Below are positions 1-7,861 of a DNA stretch of 64,000 bases, piece after piece. Source of the DNA: Corynebacterium minutissimum. Its GTDB lineage: Bacteria > Actinomycetota > Actinomycetes > Mycobacteriales > Mycobacteriaceae. Position 1 is the stretch's first letter; the number at the start of each line of letters is the position of its first letter. The notes beneath the pieces were generated by a model, which searched no databases, was not told where the DNA came from, and saw nothing but the letters and a program-made list of their open reading frames with translations. The stretch is from assembly GCF_000805675.1 (NCBI RefSeq), contig NZ_JSEF01000015.1, positions 124,001-188,000 of the forward strand, written 5' to 3'. Position numbers and translations under genes: made by a program.

Positions 1-51
1 GACGCCACGCTCGCGCTGAATTGTACGGAGTGCCTCTAGGTCAATATTCAC
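1..51 (-). CDS. nusA: NusA N-terminus (partial)
   Basis: Only the first 17 codons of this minus-strand gene are in the window, from a GTG start at 51 running off the left edge. The translation begins MNIDLEALRTIQRERGV, which matches the conserved N-terminus of the transcription termination/antitermination factor NusA. It starts 3 nt after the rimP stop codon, the rimP-nusA order standard in bacteria, so the two are almost certainly co-transcribed. The identification rests on this short segment plus synteny. Confidence 0.85.
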   Translation of the reverse strand, partial: MNIDLEALRTIQRERGV

Positions 52-54
52 TTA

Positions 55-621
55 TTAATCCTCTCGGGTTGCCGAGTTCTGCTCGGCGAAGTCAAACGTC
101 TGCATAGCCGCCTCCAGCTCCTGTGCTGAAGGTTGAGCAAATTCAATTTCTACCACCGCGCGGGTGATGTTTTCCAATCGCTGGGTCTGGTACTGCACCT
201 CCTTCTTCACAGTCGTGATGAGCGCCACTGATTCTTCATCGTCGGATACGGCGCCGATGCGGGCGACGTGGGTGGTATCGGGGGCGTCGACAAGCGCAAA
301 GCCCACGAGACGCTGACGGTTTCGGCGCCAATGCCGGGCAGCAGTGAGTGGGAAATCCACGCCTGGAGTTGAGACCTCAAGGGTGTATCCAGCACCAAAG
401 TTGAGCTCGCCGGCCTCTTCCTTCGCATCGAACAAGGCAGAAATGTCCTGCGACAGCTCCTCAATGACATCCGAGCTTGGGCGCTCGTCACCGTCGACAC
501 GGATGATGACCTGTGATTTCTTTCCTGCCCGCGTGGTCTTCACGTCCTCGACGTCAAGGCCACGACGCGCGGCGACCGGCTGCAGGATGTCAGTAAGTTG
601 TGCGGGTGTTGGGAATGCCAT
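55..621 (-). CDS. rimP: Ribosome maturation factor RimP
   Basis: A 188-residue protein needed for maturation of the 30S subunit. The N-terminal half carries the RimP pattern (residues about 10-85, with LDVEDVKTTRAGKKSQV and later YTLEVSTPGVDFPLT), followed by the small C-terminal SH3-like domain. The open frame extends 7 codons upstream, but the ATG at 621 is preferred: it begins MAFPTPAQL and a TAGTCT -10 hexamer (minus strand, 634-629) ends 7 nt before it, implying a leaderless transcript. It is directly followed by nusA. Confidence 0.93.
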   Translation of the reverse strand: MAFPTPAQLTDILQPVAARRGLDVEDVKTTRAGKKSQVIIRVDGDERPSSDVIEELSQDISALFDAKEEAGELNFGAGYTLEVSTPGVDFPLTAARHWRRNRQRLVGFALVDAPDTTHVARIGAVSDDEESVALITTVKKEVQYQTQRLENITRAVVEIEFAQPSAQELEAAMQTFDFAEQNSATRED

Positions 622-658
622 GCGCTCTAGACTAGGCCACACGGGTAGGGTCTATCGC
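622..658. promoter_or_regulatory. Divergent leaderless promoters of rimP and the DUF4439 lipoprotein gene
   Basis: Only 37 nt separate the two divergent start codons. A TAGTCT hexamer on the minus strand (634-629) lies 7 nt from the rimP ATG, and TAGGGT on the plus strand (646-651) lies 7 nt from the GTG at 659. Both look like -10 elements whose transcripts would begin at or next to the start codon. No clear Shine-Dalgarno sequence precedes either start. The promoters must overlap face to face, so they may interfere with each other. Confidence 0.45.
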
Positions 659-1528
659 GTGAACCGCCGAGTAGTAGTACCTGCCTTGTTCCTCTGTGCC
701 GCGCCATGGCTGAGTGGCTGCCAAGCCACCGATGCCGTCGTCGATTATTTTGGGCCGCACGCTGACCCAGCCTTGGCCTCGCTGGCGCAGGCAGCAAGCG
801 CTGATGCTGAGGCACTAAAGGAGCTCGATGTCGATGCCGCCTCGCTGCGCGCGCAGCAGGCTGAGGAGCTCTACGCGGAGATTGATCGTCTATGTGGCCG
901 CAATGAGGAGGGCGAGGCCCCGCGCTCTTGCGAGGTCGACCACGATGTCGAGCCGCGGGAAGCTGCAGATGTTTCGGCCGTGCTGGGCGACGCCTCCGCT
1001 GCCACCGAGGAGCAGCTCGACCACGTCGCACCTGAGTCCCGAGCACTCGTCGTGGCACAAGCCATTGCGCTCGAAGCGCGGAACGGCAAGGAACCGGGGG
1101 ACGCGCCTGAGCTCACCACCGCGGAGCAGGATCAGGCGGCGGAGCTACTCGAGTGGGAATACCAGCAGGTATATGCCCTTGACTTCGCGCGCTCCTACGC
1201 CGCACCAGACCTGGAGGAGACTATCGACGAACGCCTCACCGTGCATGAGCACCGCGTCCTAGAGCTGCAGACAGCCTTAGAAAAGCTCGGCGCCGTACCT
1301 CAGCCCGCGGCGGCCTATGATTCTCCTGATGGTGCATTACCTCACGATGGCGACTCAGCACGCGACTTCATCGACATCATAGCCCACAATGACACTCTGA
1401 AGTGGACCGATGCTGCCACGCGGGCCGCGGCGACTGCAGAAAGCGATAGCAAGGCTGAAGCCACATCCGCCTGGCGGCGGTGGCTTATCGCGGTTGCGGC
1501 GCAATCGCACCGCTTCCACACCGCCTAA
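659..1528 (+). CDS. DUF4439-type secreted lipoprotein
   Basis: A 289-residue protein starting at GTG 659; a longer upstream frame exists but runs antisense through rimP. The first 20 residues form a lipoprotein signal with a lipobox ending LSGC, so the protein should be anchored outside the cytoplasmic membrane. A long, strongly acidic helical middle region follows. The C-terminal part (about residues 145-220, with the stretch EQDQAAELLEWEYQQVYAL) resembles the ferritin-like helical domain DUF4439. Genes of this kind sit between rimP and proS in many actinobacteria. The molecular role is unknown. Confidence 0.8.
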   Translation: MNRRVVVPALFLCAAPWLSGCQATDAVVDYFGPHADPALASLAQAASADAEALKELDVDAASLRAQQAEELYAEIDRLCGRNEEGEAPRSCEVDHDVEPREAADVSAVLGDASAATEEQLDHVAPESRALVVAQAIALEARNGKEPGDAPELTTAEQDQAAELLEWEYQQVYALDFARSYAAPDLEETIDERLTVHEHRVLELQTALEKLGAVPQPAAAYDSPDGALPHDGDSARDFIDIIAHNDTLKWTDAATRAAATAESDSKAEATSAWRRWLIAVAAQSHRFHTA

Positions 1529-1537
1529 GCGCGTGGC

Positions 1538-1921
1538 CTAGTTCTTGTCCGCGTACAGCGACCAGGCGTAGCGCATAACAGGAATCTGCAGCGGCAAGCG
1601 CACCGCGTGATAGATCTTCTTGCCAGTGGACGCCTTGCCACTCGAAAGATCCTTGTACGCCTGATAGAAGTTCGCAGGCCACACCGCTGCCAGCAAAGCA
1701 AAGGCGGACAGGCCACCAAGCTTGCGCGTCGAGGGGTTGGCCAGCAGCCCACCGGTCACCACCTCCCAAGCACCAGAGGTGAAGTTGTAGAAGCGAGCCG
1801 ACCCCGGCAACTGCGGCGGAATGATCGACTCGAAAGGCTCCGGCTTAGCGAAGTGCATGATGCCCATGGCGGAGAGTGCTCCGGCCATCGGGTACGTCAG
1901 TGCGGGTTTGTGTGAACTCAT
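1538..1921 (-). CDS. DoxX-like small membrane protein
   Basis: A 127-residue protein with about three or four hydrophobic helices and the short motif HFAKPEPFESIIPP, typical of DoxX-like proteins. These are four-helix membrane proteins, some linked to redox or thiosulfate metabolism; the role here is not known. A minus-strand TACGCT hexamer (1934-1929) lies 7 nt before the ATG, again suggesting leaderless transcription. It ends 10 nt from the convergent lipoprotein gene and starts just downstream of proS. Confidence 0.7.
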   Translation of the reverse strand: MSSHKPALTYPMAGALSAMGIMHFAKPEPFESIIPPQLPGSARFYNFTSGAWEVVTGGLLANPSTRKLGGLSAFALLAAVWPANFYQAYKDLSSGKASTGKKIYHAVRLPLQIPVMRYAWSLYADKN

Positions 1922-1947
1922 GCCCGCAAGCGTACGCTTCCTGTCAG

Positions 1948-3717
1948 CTAGCCGCGGATGAGCTTGGTGAGCGTATCCACGATCTCGTCCGCCGGAACCT
2001 CGCGGGTCTCTCCACCGCGAATGCGCAGCTCAATGATGCCGTCGGCGAAGGAGCGACCAAGGATTGCAATAAAGGGCATGCCGAGTAGTTCGGCGTCCTT
2101 GAACTTCACGCCTGGGGAGACCTTGGGGCGGTCGTCGAAAAGCACCTCGATGCCCGCACGGTCCAAATCCTCCACAAGCTTCTGACCGGCTTCCATGGCG
2201 GCAGCGTCCTTATTAGCCACAGCCACGTGTACCTGGTACGGGGCTACGGCCACAGGCCAGTTGAGGCCCTTCTCATCGTGGCGCTGCTCTGCCAAAACAG
2301 CGAGCATTCGGGTCACGCCGATGCCGTAGGAGCCCATGGTGGGAACGGCGCGCTTGCCGTTCTCATCGAGAATCTGCACGTCAAAGGCTTCGGTGTACTT
2401 GCGACCCAACTGGAAAATGTGGCCCAGCTCAATGCCGCGCTCCAGGGTCAGCGTGCCCTGGCCATTCGGGGCAGGGTCGCCTTCCTTGACCTCGGCGGCC
2501 TCAATGAACTCGTCCACGGTGAAGTCACGGCCAGCCACGCAGCCGACGACGTGGCGGTTCGGGGCATCTGCGCCGGTAATCCAGGACGTACCAGAAACCA
2601 CGCGCGGATCAGCATAAACCTTGACGCCGTTGGCGTTGAGCGCGCGCGGGCCAACGTAGCCCTTGACCAGGAAGGAATTCTTCTTGAAGTCTTCCTCCCC
2701 TGCGAGCTCGAACTCAGCCGGCTCGAGTGCAGCCTCAAGGCGCTTCTCATCGAGACCACGGTCACCCGGGATAAGAACGGCAGCTAGCTCCCATTCCTTC
2801 TCTTCTTCCGTGGCCGCGGGGCCGGCTACCTTGATCATCATGCACTTGAGGGTGTCCGCTGCGGTGACCTCGTGGTCGCCGACAGTAATGCCAGCACCCT
2901 GTGCCCACTCCACCAGAGACTCAATGGTCTCAGCGTCCGGGGTGTCATGCTCCTGTGCTTCCGGCACACCATCGAAGGGGATTTCTTCCGGCGCCTGGGT
3001 TACTACTGCTTCCACGTTGGCGGCGTAGCCGCCTTCGGTAGAGCGCACGAAAGTATCTTCGCCAACCTCGGAGACAGCCAAAAATTCCTCAGAAGCCGAG
3101 CCACCCATCGCACCAGAGGTGGCCTTACAGATCGCGTAGTCGATCTCTAGTCGGTCGAAGATATTCTGGTAGGCCTTGCGGTGACGGGCATAAGACTCAT
3201 CGAGCCCCTCGTCCGTCATGTCGAAGGAATAGGAATCCTTCATGGTGAACTCTCGTCCGCGAAGCACGCCGGCACGGGGGCGCTCCTCATCGCGGTACTT
3301 CGTCTGAATTTGGTAAAGCGTGACTGGGAAATCCTTGTAGGAGGAGTACATGTCCTTCACTGCGGTGGTGAACATCTCCTCATGTGTGGGGCCTAGCAGC
3401 ATGTCCGCACCTTTGCGGTCCTTGAGACGGAAGAGATTATCGCCGTATTCCGTCCAACGGTTGGAGGCCTCATAAGGATCACGCGGCAACAGGGCTGGGA
3501 AGAGAACTTCTTGACCGCCGATGGCGTTCATCTCCTCACGGATAACGTCCTCAATCTTGCGCATGGCGCGAAGACCAAGCGGCAGCCACGTGTACACGCC
3601 CGGCGCGACGCGGCGCACGTAACCTGCACGGACGAGAAGCTTGTGGCTGGGTACTTCGGCATCAGCCGGATCCTCACGAAGAGTACGGAGGAAAAGCTCA
3701 GAAAGACGTGTCATCAT
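1948..3717 (-). CDS. proS: Prolyl-tRNA synthetase
   Basis: A 589-residue class II aminoacyl-tRNA synthetase that charges tRNA-Pro. The bacterial-type order is visible: N-terminal catalytic core with motif 2 ([26 protein letters not shown], residues about 141-166, given here as one block split by RAG), an inserted editing (YbaK/INS) domain around residues 225-400, motif 3 ([14 protein letters not shown]) near 450, and a C-terminal anticodon-binding domain. The gene starts with two consecutive ATGs at 3717 and 3714. A TAGACT hexamer 8 nt upstream favours leaderless initiation here. Confidence 0.97.
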   Translation of the reverse strand: MMTRLSELFLRTLREDPADAEVPSHKLLVRAGYVRRVAPGVYTWLPLGLRAMRKIEDVIREEMNAIGGQEVLFPALLPRDPYEASNRWTEYGDNLFRLKDRKGADMLLGPTHEEMFTTAVKDMYSSYKDFPVTLYQIQTKYRDEERPRAGVLRGREFTMKDSYSFDMTDEGLDESYARHRKAYQNIFDRLEIDYAICKATSGAMGGSASEEFLAVSEVGEDTFVRSTEGGYAANVEAVVTQAPEEIPFDGVPEAQEHDTPDAETIESLVEWAQGAGITVGDHEVTAADTLKCMMIKVAGPAATEEEKEWELAAVLIPGDRGLDEKRLEAALEPAEFELAGEEDFKKNSFLVKGYVGPRALNANGVKVYADPRVVSGTSWITGADAPNRHVVGCVAGRDFTVDEFIEAAEVKEGDPAPNGQGTLTLERGIELGHIFQLGRKYTEAFDVQILDENGKRAVPTMGSYGIGVTRMLAVLAEQRHDEKGLNWPVAVAPYQVHVAVANKDAAAMEAGQKLVEDLDRAGIEVLFDDRPKVSPGVKFKDAELLGMPFIAILGRSFADGIIELRIRGGETREVPADEIVDTLTKLIRG

Positions 3718-3749
3718 GGTTGCTCAGTCTACATCGCTAGCATGTAGCC

Positions 3750-4469
3750 ATGCTGATCATCCTCCCTCCTTCTGAGACAAAGGCCCACGGCGGCAACGGC
3801 GCCGCCCTCAACTGGGATGGGCTCTCCTTCCCAGCGCTTAATCCCATCCGGCGTGAGATTGCCGCAGAGCTTCAGTCTCTCGACGTTGATGAAGCCCTCG
3901 AGGTACTGAAGATTTCGGAGAAATTACGCGCGGAGGCCGAATCTAACCGCCAGTTGGAGAACTCGCCCACCATGCCTGCATTGGAGCGCTTTACCGGAGT
4001 GCTGTACGACGCCCTCGATGCCCCTTCCCTTCCCCCAGAAGCGCGGCGCTACCTCGCCGTGGGCGATGCATTATTTGGTCTGGTGCACGCCGATGACCTC
4101 ATCCCGCACTACCGGCTCTCCGGCGGCACGAAATTGGGTGGGAGGACTCTCAAGTCACGGTGGGGCACTGCCATTAGCGACGAGCTGCGCGCGCTTGCCG
4201 AAGACGAACTTGTCATCGACATGCGTTCTGGCACCTACCAGCAGCTGGGCAAGCTCAAGGAGGCAGCTACAGTCCGGGTGGAGTCCGTCCAAGAAGACGG
4301 CTCACGCAAGGTGGTCTCCCACTTCAACAAGCACTACAAGGGGAAACTTGCCCAAGTACTCGCGCTCCACGGCAGCGAGGTGGAGTCCATCGACGATGCG
4401 GCACGGGTTGCTAAGGCTGCTGGTATGAGCACTGAGCTTCGTGGCAGTGAGCTAGTCCTCGTGGTCTGA
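3750..4469 (+). CDS. yaaA: Peroxide stress protein YaaA family
   Basis: A 239-residue YaaA (DUF328) protein, opening with the signature MLIILPPSETKAHGG. In E. coli YaaA lowers free intracellular iron under peroxide stress and binds DNA; that role is transferred by family only. It diverges from proS with 32 nt between the start codons. A TAGCAT hexamer (3738-3743) ends 6 nt before the ATG. Length and C-terminal pattern (HFNKHYKGKLAQ) are normal for the family. Confidence 0.92.
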   Translation: MLIILPPSETKAHGGNGAALNWDGLSFPALNPIRREIAAELQSLDVDEALEVLKISEKLRAEAESNRQLENSPTMPALERFTGVLYDALDAPSLPPEARRYLAVGDALFGLVHADDLIPHYRLSGGTKLGGRTLKSRWGTAISDELRALAEDELVIDMRSGTYQQLGKLKEAATVRVESVQEDGSRKVVSHFNKHYKGKLAQVLALHGSEVESIDDAARVAKAAGMSTELRGSELVLVV

Positions 4470-4470
4470 C

Positions 4471-4529
4471 TTATCCATTTATCCATTTATCCAGCCCCTG
4501 CAATTTATCCATTTATCCATTTATCCAGC
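4471..4529 (+). repeat. Duplicated 25-nt unit built of TTATCCAT octamers
   Basis: Two identical 25-nt copies lie at 4471-4495 and 4505-4529. Each contains three TTATCCA motifs at an 8-nt period and ends in GC, giving six motifs in all. The second copy covers the expected -35/spacer region of the ATPase gene that starts at 4548. The motif matches the first seven bases of the DnaA box TTATCCACA but not its last two. Placement suggests an operator or activator site for the downstream gene. Confidence 0.85.
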
Positions 4530-4534
4530 TGGGG

Positions 4535-4540
4535 TATCAT
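4535..4540 (+). promoter_or_regulatory. -10 element of the ATPase gene
   Basis: TATCAT ends 7 nt before the ATG at 4548, consistent with a transcript starting at the start codon. There is no good -35; its expected position falls inside the second TTATCCAT repeat, so an activator or a repressor bound there would control the promoter. Confidence 0.45.
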
Positions 4541-4547
4541 TAGCCAC

Positions 4548-5672
4548 ATGACTGGAAACCCGTTTCGTCCTACATTCGGCGCCAGCCCCCTAAAATGGGC
4601 TGGCCGCAACGCGGTGCTCGATGACTTTCGAGCAGGGCTCAATGGCGGCGTGGGAAACCCAAATCGCGCCATGCTCATCAGCGGCCACCGCGGGATGGGA
4701 AAGACTGTTTTGCTTACCGAACTCGAGGATATCGCCGCACAGCAGGGTTGGGTCATCATCAGAGTGAGCGGACGCAGCGACGCTATCAAGGAACTTGTCG
4801 AATCCATTATTCCCTCCAAAATCCAAGAACTTACTTCCCCTTCAACTCGCCGTATCAAAGAAATTCGTATCGCAGGCGTCGGCGGTATAGGCACCGAAGA
4901 AACGAGTGTTCCACCAGTGCCAACGCTCGAATCGAAGCTCAGAGAACTATCCGGCCACCTTCATGAAAGCGGCATCCTCATCACTATGGACGAGGTTCAA
5001 GACGCTGATCCATCAGATCTCGAGCGCATCGCCGTAGCCTTTCAGCACCTCGTACGCGACGAATTCACCGTGGCTATAGTCATGGCGGGTCTCACTGCTG
5101 GCGTGGACCAACTCTTACACTTGCCCGGAACTACATTTTTGCGCCGCGCCCGACGTTTCCGGCTAGGACCAGTAAACTCTACTGCCACGCTTGCCGCATT
5201 CACGGACACTTCTGCCCTTACGCATATCCACTTCGATGCCGACGCAGCTGTAACCGCCTCCAACGCCAGCCACGGCTACCCTTTCCTCATCCAGCTCATT
5301 GGCTATCTAGCGTGGAAGTCAGCAGCAACTGCCAACCATGCTGTGATCACCACATCGACGGTGAAGGATATTATCCCTGAAGCAGTCTCGATGATGGGCG
5401 AGCAAGTTCATGACCCCGCAGTACGCGCACTAACACCTCGGCAAATGGACTATCTTTACGCTTTAGCACGCGTGGCAGACAACGCGGGGGAAGCCCTATC
5501 CCGAGCGGTGGCTGAAGAATTGGAGTCTTCAACGACGTCGACTAGCGAAGTGAGGGCTCGCCTCCTAGAACAGGGGCTTATCGATGCTCCTCGCCACGGC
5601 ACGGTCGCACTGGGGCTGCCCTATCTGCGTGAGTATTTAAGCTCTGGTGGTGAGCAAACGCTCGTAGATTGA
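4548..5672 (+). CDS. Orphan AAA/STAND-like ATP-binding protein
   Basis: A 374-residue cytoplasmic P-loop ATPase. Walker A is GHRGMGKT (residues 46-53) and Walker B is ILITMDE (143-149), followed by a sensor-like segment (VAIVMAGL). The C-terminal third is helical and contains a plausible winged-helix (PRQMDYLYALARV to the end, with RARLLEQGLIDAPRHG), so the protein may bind DNA. This architecture resembles Orc1/Cdc6-like and STAND ATPases of the ATPase_2 type. No toxin, nuclease or membrane domain is seen and neighbours give no pathway. The upstream repeat suggests autoregulation (inference). Confidence 0.8.
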   Translation: MTGNPFRPTFGASPLKWAGRNAVLDDFRAGLNGGVGNPNRAMLISGHRGMGKTVLLTELEDIAAQQGWVIIRVSGRSDAIKELVESIIPSKIQELTSPSTRRIKEIRIAGVGGIGTEETSVPPVPTLESKLRELSGHLHESGILITMDEVQDADPSDLERIAVAFQHLVRDEFTVAIVMAGLTAGVDQLLHLPGTTFLRRARRFRLGPVNSTATLAAFTDTSALTHIHFDADAAVTASNASHGYPFLIQLIGYLAWKSAATANHAVITTSTVKDIIPEAVSMMGEQVHDPAVRALTPRQMDYLYALARVADNAGEALSRAVAEELESSTTSTSEVRARLLEQGLIDAPRHGTVALGLPYLREYLSSGGEQTLVD

Positions 5673-5676
5673 CGCG

Positions 5677-6990
5677 CTACACCAACGGGTTATAGCGCAA
5701 ACTGTTGCGCTTAAGCTCGCACTCCGTGGCAATGGCAATGCCGGAAGCAATTTCGCCTCGTTCGCGCAGGCGGAATAGCGCATCCACGACTCGGTCACGC
5801 AGACCCCAAGGATCGATGGTGTTGATATAGACCTTGGTGCCGCCCTCAAATCCGGCGAGTGTGGATACGCGCAGCTTGATCATGACGCGCCACGGCTGTG
5901 GCAAGTCCACACTAGGTGGGCGGTGGTGCCACTCTTCGTTGCAGGCCACGTCTGGTCCGACTGCCGCATGGGCAGCGTGGATGAGATCCGACATGCCGCG
6001 AACCTCTCCTGGAGTTTGTTCCCATGGCTCACAGCGCGGCGACTTGGAAAATATTTCCAGAGTGGGATAACGGTGACCAAAACCTGCGAAGAGCACTGCA
6101 TACTCATTTTCCGCAATAACGAGATTGCGCTTAGCGGCGTAGCCTACTGCCCAGTCGTTGTACATGTTTGGGTGCCCGCGCAAGATCGCGTTCTCCTGGT
6201 TAGCGGCCATGCCTAGTGCGTCGATAGCCACAAGCTGCTTGTGCAAGTGGTCAAAGGACGCGCCGGCCGGGGCTAGCCAGTTCTGGAAGACAGCCACGTA
6301 GGCAGCGTAACGGTTACGTTGGTAGAGCTCACGGGTCGAATCAGCAGTAAAGGTCGTAAGCAAAAAGTGCTCATCAGGACTCAGCGTGCCCGAGGAGGCC
6401 AGCTGGCTATCGTCCGTGGCGCCGTCGACGAAGTGGCGCGAGCCGATAATGACGTCGTGGCAGCCGCCAAAGAAGCCGTCGGCGAGGGCGAGCAGGGATT
6501 CGTCGTCAAGCTCGGCGTCCTTTCCCGCCGCCGTGAGCTTTGTGCGCACCACGTTCAGCACGTGCGCACGCCCCGCTTCATCGGCCTCATAGCGTTCCTT
6601 ATGTCGCGCCAAGTCGTCATCCATGGTGAAACCATAATTGTCATGCCAATAGTCGTAGGAGACGATTTCAAACAAGTTCGGAACGCGTCTGAAGGCGGGA
6701 CATGAACTATCGAGCTCATGGGGCAAAAGGCCGCGTTGAATCTCCCCGGAGGGAAGAATGCGGGACTTCTCAGGAGGGGTATCCAGCATGCGGCCGGAGC
6801 AAAAGGCACAGGTGTGAGAAAAAGCGTCACCGGTCAACGGTTGCGGGTCTTTCGCTGGGCGCGTGAACGGGCGGTTACCGCGACCTGGCACCGTCCACAC
6901 CTCAGTTCCGGAAAAGGGGTTGACCTGTTTTACAGTGCCATCCGCCATGGTCTGGATTGGCTCGACGCGGCTAAAGAGTGCTTGGCTCAT
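5677..6990 (-). CDS. DUF4921 / GalT-like HIT-superfamily protein
   Basis: A 437-residue soluble protein. Features recalling galactose-1-phosphate uridylyltransferase are a CAFCSGR cysteine pair near residue 61-64, FEIVSYDYWHDN, and FDHLHKQLVAID (about 246-257), where the HxH-type nucleotidyl-transfer histidine would lie, followed by WHHRPPSVDLPQPW. I recognise it as the corynebacterial DUF4921 type, whose substrate is not known. A TACGCT hexamer ends 7 nt before the start (leaderless). It converges on the ATPase gene with a 4-nt gap. Alternative: a true sugar-1-phosphate or nucleotide phosphorylase. Confidence 0.7.
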   Translation of the reverse strand: MSQALFSRVEPIQTMADGTVKQVNPFSGTEVWTVPGRGNRPFTRPAKDPQPLTGDAFSHTCAFCSGRMLDTPPEKSRILPSGEIQRGLLPHELDSSCPAFRRVPNLFEIVSYDYWHDNYGFTMDDDLARHKERYEADEAGRAHVLNVVRTKLTAAGKDAELDDESLLALADGFFGGCHDVIIGSRHFVDGATDDSQLASSGTLSPDEHFLLTTFTADSTRELYQRNRYAAYVAVFQNWLAPAGASFDHLHKQLVAIDALGMAANQENAILRGHPNMYNDWAVGYAAKRNLVIAENEYAVLFAGFGHRYPTLEIFSKSPRCEPWEQTPGEVRGMSDLIHAAHAAVGPDVACNEEWHHRPPSVDLPQPWRVMIKLRVSTLAGFEGGTKVYINTIDPWGLRDRVVDALFRLRERGEIASGIAIATECELKRNSLRYNPLV

Positions 6991-7041
6991 GCAGCCCAGC
7001 GTAGACCTCCGCAGATATCCGTGCGACTAGACTGGGAGCCT

Positions 7042-7860
7042 ATGCAGCACCGATTCTTCGAAGTAGATGTCTTTGCCACCGGCCCATTCAGTGGCAACCC
7101 GTTGGCCGTCATTGCTGATGCAGATGGCTTAAGTACCGAAGAGATGCAGCGCATCGCGCACTGGACCAACTTCTCAGAAACCACCTTCCTGTGCTCACCC
7201 ACCGATCCGGCTGCCGATTACCTTGTCAGGATCTTCACTCCCTACGAGGAATTCCCTTTTGCTGGTCATCCGACGCTGGGCAGCGCACGCGTCGCGGCGG
7301 AGCTCTCCGGCAAGAGTGGAACCTTGATACAAGAATGCGGAGTGGGCCTGGTGACTGTTCGCCAGGAAGAAGGCCGCTTTGCCTTCGCTACCCCACCTCT
7401 CGTGCGGGAGGGAGCGTTGTCAGAAAAGGAACTAGGCGAGGCAGTGTCGGCATTGGGTATCTCCACAGACGAGGTGGTTGATTCCGGGTGGGTCGACAAC
7501 GGCCCCGGCTGGCGCCTTGTCCAACTCGCCTCCGCTGACGCCGTGAGAGCTCTTACCCCCACGCCGACCCCAGGCGTCAAGGTTGGTGTCGTGGGGCTTA
7601 GCTCCAGCACCGATAAGGCCGAGGGCCCAGCCTATGAGGTCCGCGCCATCACTGCCCAGTTCGAGGACCCCGTCACCGGTTTCTTCAACGGCGGTGCAGC
7701 GCAGTTCTTGCGTGCGAAGGACGCCGTTCCCGCGCAGTACACGGCGACCCAGGGTAGCCAGGTGGGCCGCGATGGCCGCGTCTTCATCGAGGACGACGGC
7801 ACGAGTATCTGGGTTGGCGGCGAAGCCCACGTGCGGGTGCGCGGAACACTGGAGTCCTAG
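7042..7860 (+). CDS. PhzF-family isomerase/epimerase
   Basis: A 272-residue protein of the PhzF/diaminopimelate-epimerase-like fold. It begins MQHRFFEVDVFATGPFSGNP and has the family's FAGHPTLGSARV motif and the DPVTGFFNGGAAQFLR repeat-domain motif. The N-terminal Glu of the FSETTF block is the usual catalytic acid. The substrate is unknown. A much longer frame starts at 6718 but would be antisense to the DUF4921 gene; the ATG at 7042, with TAGACT 8 nt upstream, is preferred. It is followed by selO after 1 nt, so the two form an operon. Confidence 0.88.
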   Translation: MQHRFFEVDVFATGPFSGNPLAVIADADGLSTEEMQRIAHWTNFSETTFLCSPTDPAADYLVRIFTPYEEFPFAGHPTLGSARVAAELSGKSGTLIQECGVGLVTVRQEEGRFAFATPPLVREGALSEKELGEAVSALGISTDEVVDSGWVDNGPGWRLVQLASADAVRALTPTPTPGVKVGVVGLSSSTDKAEGPAYEVRAITAQFEDPVTGFFNGGAAQFLRAKDAVPAQYTATQGSQVGRDGRVFIEDDGTSIWVGGEAHVRVRGTLES

Positions 7861-7861
7861 A

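Noticed and set aside
344-658. Upstream extension of the DUF4439 frame
   Set aside because: It would run antisense through rimP; the lipoprotein signal begins at 659.
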